Source: Oscillospiraceae bacterium
GTDB taxonomy: Bacteria; Bacillota; Clostridia; Oscillospirales; Ruminococcaceae
DNA: 5,824 nucleotides
NCBI GenBank assembly: GCA_022511485.1
Contig: JAFLUJ010000044.1
Span: 1 to 5,824 of the forward strand
Reading direction: 5' to 3'
Below the pieces are notes generated by a model. That model was not told where the DNA came from, made no database searches, and saw only the letters and a list, made by a program, of their open reading frames with translations. This document shows, in pieces, positions 5,823 to 5,824 of the stretch. Both the position numbers and the translations under genes were made by a program. Each line of letters starts with the position of its first letter. Position 1 is the first letter of the stretch.

Positions 5823-5824
5823 GG

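Noticed and set aside
5702..5824. Open frame from ATG 5702 to the window edge (41 codons), with GAGGA 6 nt upstream, overlapping the yqhQ stop
   Set aside because: It reads straight through the hairpin cluster, is rich in Cys, Arg and Lys, and does not resemble the start of PrmC or any family I know. The Shine-Dalgarno-like bases are part of the acidic C-terminal codons of yqhQ. It cannot be ruled out without sequence beyond the edge.
5755..5824. Second open frame from ATG 5755 through the hairpins
   Set aside because: There is no ribosome binding site before it, and the ATG lies within the stem of repeat A. It is most likely a chance frame through the repeats.

Overview
The window carries five complete genes, all on the + strand, plus the last codons of a probable upstream gene. 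The following point to a Gram-positive member of the Clostridia: strong AGGAG-type ribosome binding sites, GTG and TTG starts beside ATG, tight gene packing, a Sec/lipobox lipoprotein, an OmpR-type response regulator with a HAMP/HisKA kinase, and a YqhQ (DUF1385) protein. The style of the proteins suggests the Oscillospiraceae (Ruminococcus-like). That placement is an inference, because no rRNA or other marker gene is present.

Layout. Positions 1-41 look like the end of an upstream reading frame. A candidate sigma-A-type promoter (23-51) follows, then an 8-TM membrane protein of unknown family (94-1149). A strong 10-bp hairpin (1157-1179) separates it from the next block. That block runs 1202-5708 with gaps of only 32, 43 and 16 nt. 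It holds a predicted lipoprotein with FG-GAP-like acidic loops (1202-2542), an OmpR/PhoB-type response regulator (2575-3288), a membrane sensor histidine kinase with a TTG start (3332-4738), and a YqhQ/DUF1385 membrane protein (4755-5708). The last 116 nt hold no recognisable gene and are packed with abutting inverted repeats that run to the window edge.

How the genes may work together. The kinase has an external sensor region, and its neighbouring response regulator is almost certainly its partner. The lipoprotein directly upstream would sit on the outer face of the same membrane, so it is a reasonable candidate accessory sensor or a target of the pair; this is inferred from gene order only. 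YqhQ is a conserved membrane protein of unknown function whose His/Cys/Glu motifs suggest metal binding; its link to the two-component system may be no more than co-transcription. The 8-TM protein may be a separate unit, or may feed transcription past the hairpin. By eye it looks more AT-rich than the genes that follow.

I see no CRISPR array, tRNA, rRNA, transposase, phage gene or defence system. The least explained parts are the hairpin cluster at the right edge and the lipoprotein/two-component cassette.
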